Assembly: GCA_014871385.1 (NCBI GenBank)
Contig: CM026426.1
Span: forward strand, 52,872,478-52,936,477
DNA length: 64,000 bases
Direction of reading: 5' to 3'
Source of the DNA: Ceratodon purpureus
Lineage: Eukaryota > Streptophyta > Bryopsida > Pseudoditrichales > Ditrichaceae
The first letter of the stretch is position 1, and each line of letters starts with the position of its first letter. The position numbers and the translations under genes were made by a program. Below are positions 58,800 to 64,000 of the stretch, in pieces. The notes under the pieces are model-generated. The model worked only from the letters and a program-made list of their open reading frames with translations, had not been told where the DNA came from and did not search any database.

Positions 58800-60850
58800 T
58801 TCTATCTTATCCTAAATCTGACTAATTTACTTAATTACCATTCTTAAAAAATCCCCAAAAATTTAAAAATGCCTAAAATATTTCTTGTAACTTTAAACTT
58901 ACATGTGAAGCTTTAAATAAATTTTCCGCGTTTTCACAATGACATTATACACTACGGTGAGGGTTTCCAAGAATAATAAAATATTTACTACACATAATCA
59001 AAATTTCATAAGTAGATCGCCACTCGAATGATGAGAAAATCTCTCAAAGTATTATTTCATCTTAGAATTAAATTGGTCTAATAACGTTAAAAAAAAGCAC
59101 TTTCAAATGAATTTTTTCATTCATCCCTTCAATTTTTTATTTCTTTCCTTTTTGCAAAAATGAGATTCAGGTATCTAAATTGTTACATCAATGCGTACCA
59201 CTTTTTTATTATTTTTCCTTGAAGTAGTCGTAAATGAAAACCAACTAAAATACTTTTACTTCACTTTGATTTCACAATTACGCCACTCTTCAGTAACTTC
59301 TATTTTTGTCCTTGAAGGAACGTTGATTTTTTTAAATTAATTCTTTTCTAGTTTTTCATCTTATTTAACGTGGGGAAGACAACAAGATTTGTCTATTGAT
59401 TTTTTTCTAATTTCCTATCATCAAATAAACTTAAAATAGATCTCGTTTTCTTTTCCATTTTTAAATGAACAACATATATAAAGCAATCTCTACAATATCT
59501 TGATCTTTTGTCTTTGGAAAAATGTCCTTCTCAATTCTTTCACTTCTTCTGTTTCTTTAAATGTTTCATATTTTATTTAAAGGGGGGAAGAAATAATCTT
59601 GGTCTATTATTTTTTCTAATAATCTTGATCTATTTTTTTTTCGTTCTTCTTTTTTGATATATCATATCAACTCTTAAGAAGGGGCGCACAAAATGACGTT
59701 CATTCATTTATTTTTTAAATTTATCTCTCTATTAATAAAATATCTTAAAGTAGTTGCACATGTTAAATGAATATATTAACTATCTCATAGTTTGATTTTG
59801 CACGCTATACTTTTTCCATCATGCTAATTTCTAACGTCTCATGCCTTATTTAAAGAAAAAAATACATATAAACAAATCTACCTTTATTTTAGAATATTCT
59901 ATTTTCAAATTGCAATGACAAGAATCCATTGGCACCCATAACTCTAGGGAATTCACTTTCATTTCTCTATTACATCACACTTCAATATAGTATTCCTTCA
60001 TCCTTTAACTAATTTTTTTCACTTTTTATAATTTTTTCCCCTTTGTTCTTTTATCACCATATTTCATATTTGTCTCTTTTTTTAATCCTTCTACTATTGT
60101 TATTTTTTTCTTCTACTTTTTTCCATTTTACTTATTTTTCTTCCTTCTTTTATTATCGTGTTTCATATCTGTTTCTATTTTATTTATCCTTCTATTATTT
60201 TTATTTTCTTCTTCTATTTTCTTTTTCCTTTCAATTTTTTCCTTCTTTGGTCTTAATATTTAATATGTTATTTTAGGGGGGGAGGAAATGATGTCCATAT
60301 TTTAATTTTAATTTTTATATTATTATTAAAACAACTTCAAAAAGCTATACATGAAAAAAATTAAAAAACCAAAAATTAAACATGTTGTATAGAGTACTTT
60401 CTTGCATTCTCCTTTTCCCACCATGCTAATATCTTAACTTCTCATGTTCTCTTTTATAAAATGATGAATTCTAGGAAGAAATCTCAATTCAAGTACGGAG
60501 GTTTATTTTCAAAATACTAAATTAGGAACCATATACAATTCTAAAAAAAGAAGTGTATAAATAATCGATACTCATGGTTTTCAATTTATATTTTTTATAA
60601 CAACGTATTAAAAAGAAAATTTTATTAGAGCCATGCTATAATTTAATTTCAAAAGCTTGCATAATATTTTGGAATGCTTCAAACAACCAATCACTTGACT
60701 GAACTAGACTTCATCCCAAGTTCATCTAAAAAAAATCTGAAGTGGAGACAAGTCCATAACTTTGAGACCTTTAACGAATATACAATTTTCAAGAGCAGGA
60801 TGATTGCACATTAGAAGGATGATTGTAATCAAATGACCAATCTCGGAAAC
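58800..60850. other. AT-rich non-coding interior of the element
   Basis: No protein-like frame. Pyrimidine-rich (TTTTC, TTCTTTT) low-complexity dominates, particularly 59100-60260. Confidence 0.5.
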
Positions 60851-61171
60851 CGTATCTGTTCAAGGCTAGGATGCTAAGTGCTTCAATGAATTGCAGATCC
60901 TGCCGCCGAGGCTGGACATCAACTCCCGCCACTCCATGTATTTGAATTCCGCCACATGTCATGTCGAGATGTGCTGGCCCATATGGATCTAAATCAAAGC
61001 GAATCCATAGTGTCAGAATAGACTATCCTGATTGGCTAATCCCAATCGCCTAACCTCTCTTCTCCCAAGGAATTTCAACGGCTCAGATTGAGTAAGGCAG
61101 AGTACTTATTGTACACTTTAGTACTAAAAGGTCTCAATGGTACACTGGAGTTTTGCCAAAACTGCACTACC

Positions 61172-61189
61172 TCTAGTGTACTTCCACCC
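61172..61189 (-). repeat. Right terminal inverted repeat, 18 bp
   Basis: TCTAGTGTACTTCCACCC, the perfect reverse complement of 46445-46462, preceded by a zone with four GTAC words in 65 bases and followed by the TCTA duplication at 61190-61193. Confidence 0.85.
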
Positions 61190-61193
61190 TCTA

Positions 61194-62340
61194 CCTCAAA
61201 CCCCGCCGGAACCTCCTGGAAGGTGAGGAGATTCTTCGCAATCGTGTACTTCACCTCCTCGTGATCCATCAGCAAGCCACCTACATGGTAGAGGTGATAG
61301 AGGTATGGGGTGATCGGAGTTGGCTTCTTTCCGATCGCGGGTACCAACTTTTGCACGGTTTCCGCTATGAGTGCAGCCCAGTTCACCGGACGCTGACCCG
61401 TGTAGGCTCCGAAGATGGTGTTTCCGACTGTGATGGTGACCTGTTCCGGTTTCAACGGATACAGAATTGGAATGAGGAAGGCTAGGACATGTCTCTCCCT
61501 CCTATCCTTGTAGGCGTCTACCACGAATCCGTTCTTCTGATGGATCTTCCCGTGGAACCTACCTTGCACGTACTTCTCCGTCTGGGTTGCTTAAAGGTGT
61601 CCTTCCTGCACGAAGTCGTAACACTCCGCCCATACTTCCGCGCTCCACTGAGTAGGCCGGCCTCGGATTGTGTTATCCCACCTATTATCCGGACCTTCTA
61701 GGATTCCGTCACCATCACCTCATCCCTCAGCAACCAAGGTCGCGTAAGTAACCCCTCGCACCTCATCCGGGTGAGATCGTCAATCAACTCGTTCATTTCC
61801 CGCTCAACCCTCGGAACTGCGGGGCTGAGAACTCTACACTGAACGGGCGCCATAGCTACGTCTCAATTCTCTCCCTTTGCGAGCCGACAGCAAGAAACCC
61901 GGCAATCCAACTGCTAGTGAATCGGAAAAGACAAAACACCTCACCGCTCTTTCACTCTCTACTCCCAGTCCGCAAAAGGAACTCCAAACCCTAACACTCC
62001 CGCCTGTGTACTCAGGGAATCATAAACGCTGCGGCGGCATGTAATAGCAGCCGCCACCGTACCGAGCTCAGCGTTATTCGAGTCATGATGACTTCCGCGT
62101 CATTTCGGATCCCGAACGCTGTTACAGTAACGGTCAGTTCTCGGAATGTCAACCCGATCCGAGTTTTCTCTTCCGAGTTCCGGGATCAAGGTTCCGAGAA
62201 TATCTCCTGTGTTAGCTGTTTTAAGGATTCTAGAGCATCGGGTTTGTGCTAACTCTTAATGCGGCTAGTGTCTAGCTAGTTTTTACCTAATTAACCAAAA
62301 AAATGAAAAATTAATTGAATCCTAACTCCAGTTGGGGCTT
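61194..62340 (-). mobile_element. Retroelement-like gene, 5' part (fossil), cut by the DDE-SET element
   Basis: The minus strand from ATG at 61853 encodes an N-terminal region (MAPVQCRVLSPAVPR), then, past a break, MQGRFHGKIHQKNGFVVDAYKD, a helical core with LIPILYPLKPEQVTITVGNTIFGAYTG and PVNWAALIAETVQKLVPAIG, ending PAGFEV at the target duplication. It has the same CGG-rich style as 43900-46444, in the same orientation. The stretch 61860-62340 is of the same composition and may be its leader or long terminal repeat. About two breaks. Family unknown; gag-like is inference. Confidence 0.45.
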
Positions 62341-62377
62341 TTCCGGTTTATTCTGAGTTTCTCGGATCCTACACCTG

Positions 62378-62680
62378 GTGATGAGCATGACCTTCATCTT
62401 GGGCTGGTACGACGTATCAATGGAGAATCCACTCTTAGGAACCCAAGACAAAGTTGGCCCGTTGGTCCCCTCCACTGCCACGACATTTGGGGCAACTCTC
62501 ACACTAGTTGACTTGGGTGTAAATGCGGACGAGGCCTATTTGATCAGGAAGTGCGGATCTCTTGGTGTTGGAAAGTCTGCCAGGGTTCCATTGAGGTTAG
62601 AAGATTCTCATGCCAAAGACGAGAAGCCAGAGAACTTGGACAAAGATGTAATTGAAAATCAAGTTCACCTCGAGGAATGA
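62378..62680 (+). CDS. Unrecognised ORF of 100 codons
   Basis: Starts MMSMTFILGWYDVSMENPLLG and continues PSTATTFGATLTLVDLGVNADEAYL to an acidic tail NLDKDVIENQVHLEE. No family was recognised. The frame continues with stops to about 62940, suggesting a decayed longer gene. Confidence 0.25.
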   Translation: MMSMTFILGWYDVSMENPLLGTQDKVGPLVPSTATTFGATLTLVDLGVNADEAYLIRKCGSLGVGKSARVPLRLEDSHAKDEKPENLDKDVIENQVHLEE

Positions 62681-62979
62681 GAAGCTGCGGCCCAAAACAT
62701 CAACAAGGATGAGGTGGACTAGGAACCGCATGAACTAGATGGCGCATTGGAAATATTCTAGGATGCAAATAGAGGATGTTGGTTTGGTTCACTCTTCATC
62801 CGCTGTATATAAGCCCGTAACTACTTCTGTGGAACCTCTAGTTCAGGTTGACCAGTTGAGGCCGGCATCAACAATGCAAGTACCTCTTATATCGAGGCCC
62901 GAACATGAGAATGTTGTTTGAGTTGCACCTCTTCATAAACAGGCACTGGGCAGTGAGCATTAAGGGGCAGGGGCATGGG

Positions 62980-63560
62980 GCACCTGTCAGCGGCCCGCCA
63001 ACGCGCTAGGAGAAAACTTCATCCAATCTTGCGAACAAGGGCGCCTCGAAGTTTTCCTTCATATCGGAAGGTGTCAAGGGCGTACCCCAGCGGATTGGGC
63101 CAGATGAGAACCCTGATCCCAAAATTTGCTCTGCGAAGAGAAATAAGGTCGCAAGTCCATTGCAGACATTAGGAGCAGTTTGGGGTCTCCAACGGGCCTT
63201 TTCCATGCTTTCCGTGCCAAAGTTTTGGGCATGCCCGTGCACTTTACCTGCTGGCACCAACTGTGCCAGCAGGTCGCCAAATGCTGCCAGCAGTGACAGC
63301 AGTTGGCATTTGGGGGGTCCAGCCAATCGCTTCCCTTCCCCACCCCACCCCACCCCACCCCCCCATTGGACAATATAAGCAGTAATGACACTGTCACCGA
63401 CCGTGTGCCCACTGCTATCACCCCATTGGACAGTACCGGATCCTGTTGTCAGCGGATCCTCCTGTCAGCGAATCCTGCTGTCAGCGAGGCGAATTTTGTT
63501 GTCAGCGGGCAGGATATCGACCAATGAGATTTCGAAGAGAAGTGTCAGCGGGCAGGAAGC
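62980..63560 (+). repeat. Repeat field with TGTCAGCG words and hairpins
   Basis: CTGTCAGCG or GTGTCAGCG occurs near 62986, 63447, 63464, 63479, 63499 and 63542. CACCCCATTGGACA occurs at about 63361 and 63420. Two hairpins: TGCTGGCA (63249-63256) with TGCCAGCA (63264-63271), and CCAAATGC (63277-63284) with GCATTTGG (63306-63313). (CCCCA)n follows at about 63337-63360. No gene is seen. Confidence 0.55.
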
Positions 63561-64000
63561 TCACCTAATCCGGGCTGTCTTACAAGGCCCGTTGGAGACC
63601 TGATTTTTCCCCTAATGCCACTTCTCTTCAGGGCAACCTTTTATGCAAGCCTATAGGGGGGCAAGAAGGAGAAGAGTCTTCTAGGACAAGAAACAAAAGG
63701 CTTCTTCTAAGAAGGGCACATATGGGGAGGCGCACATGAGCCCAAATCACAGTGACGCTCATGATGTTGAATTGTTGCCCTAGCCAAAATCCTCTAAAGG
63801 TCCTAAGCTTATAAAGACAAGAGGAGGTTGGTTTATTCCGGAGTGGCCCCGTCCATCTTTTAAGAGCCTGTATTGAAAATGTAGTATAGGATGCAGCCAA
63901 TAAATTTATGTCAGATGTATTAAACCATGTTTAAAAAAAAGTGTGGGTAAATGGCCATGTCTAAGCTTTCGCTTTCTTTGTTGTTCATTAGATGTTGGCA
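63561..64000. other. No recognisable gene
   Basis: Only short shadow frames are present. The window ends without a recognisable boundary. Confidence 0.4.

Larger units (their letters stand above)
46445..61189. mobile_element. DDE-SET transposon copy 2, complete with both ends (14,745 bp)
   Basis: Perfect 18-bp inverted repeats, a TCTA duplication on both sides, and an older gene lying in two collinear minus-strand parts on either side together define the ends. Contents: subterminal GTAC-rich zone; short ORF at 47306; DDE transposase gene on the plus strand (47832-51358); convergent SET methyltransferase gene (52294-53405) and RP gene (53672-58103) on the minus strand; then 3 kb of non-coding, largely AT-rich sequence. 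The transposase has four in-frame stops, so this copy cannot move by itself in its present state, while the SET gene is open throughout. The superfamily is not assigned. A 4-bp duplication excludes typical hAT (8), Mutator (9-11) and PIF/Harbinger (3) patterns. Confidence 0.85.

Noticed and set aside
1-64000. tRNA, rRNA or other structured RNA genes
   Set aside because: No cloverleaf with conserved TTC and box motifs, nor rRNA signature, was recognised by eye; a covariance search could not be run.

Overview
The window is nuclear DNA of a streptophyte plant or alga with a large, repeat-rich genome. The evidence is spliced genes with GT/AG introns, a broken chloroplast-type ABCF5-like gene, a CPK18/28-like kinase exon, and many degraded transposons. 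The species cannot be fixed from the sequence; a non-seed lineage (charophyte, bryophyte, lycophyte or fern) is a guess. No intact single-copy host gene was found. Nearly everything recognisable is mobile or captured by mobile DNA.

The clearest system is a DNA transposon family seen twice. Copy 2 is sharply bounded at 46445-61189 (14.7 kb): 18-bp perfect terminal inverted repeats, a TCTA target duplication, and an insertion inside an older retroelement-like gene whose parts lie at 44.8-46.4 and 61.2-61.9 kb. On the plus strand it carries a DDE-type transposase gene. Converging on it on the minus strand are a SET-domain histone methyltransferase gene with intact pre-SET, SET and post-SET motifs, and a two-part gene (RP) encoding a conserved domain, a coiled coil, a RING-like zinc finger and an acidic/basic low-complexity tail. 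Copy 1 is older and more broken, with the same layout: transposase at 1.95-4.8 kb, SET at 28.4-29.9 kb, RP at 30.2-33.9 kb. The two copies share three intron positions and differ in at least four others. Their introns and flanks are packed with the tetranucleotide GTAC.

Copy 1 is split by a 21.7-kb block (4792-26522) bounded by long inverted repeats of about 0.85 kb. The block holds a Mutator-like transposase (6.8-10.4 kb), two halves of a ParB-like plus DNA-methyltransferase-like gene family (10.9-16.6 kb plus strand, 19.0-21.6 kb minus strand) whose leading exons encode RNA polymerase II CTD-like heptads, a displaced piece of the DDE transposase (16.6-17.5 kb), two unrecognised genes (5.7 and 18.1 kb), and a broken ABCF5-like gene (22.6-23.9 kb). 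It looks like a giant Mutator-type element that has taken up other genes and later been rearranged.

Between the two copies of the main element (34.5-44 kb) lie another DDE relic, a second ParB-like gene relic behind an array of diverged repeats, a pair of unidentified exons and the kinase exon. The last 2 kb hold an unrecognised ORF and a repeat field with hairpins. AT-rich stretches without genes are at 1-0.96, 6.2-6.8, 24-25.6, 27-27.8 and 58.8-60.8 kb.
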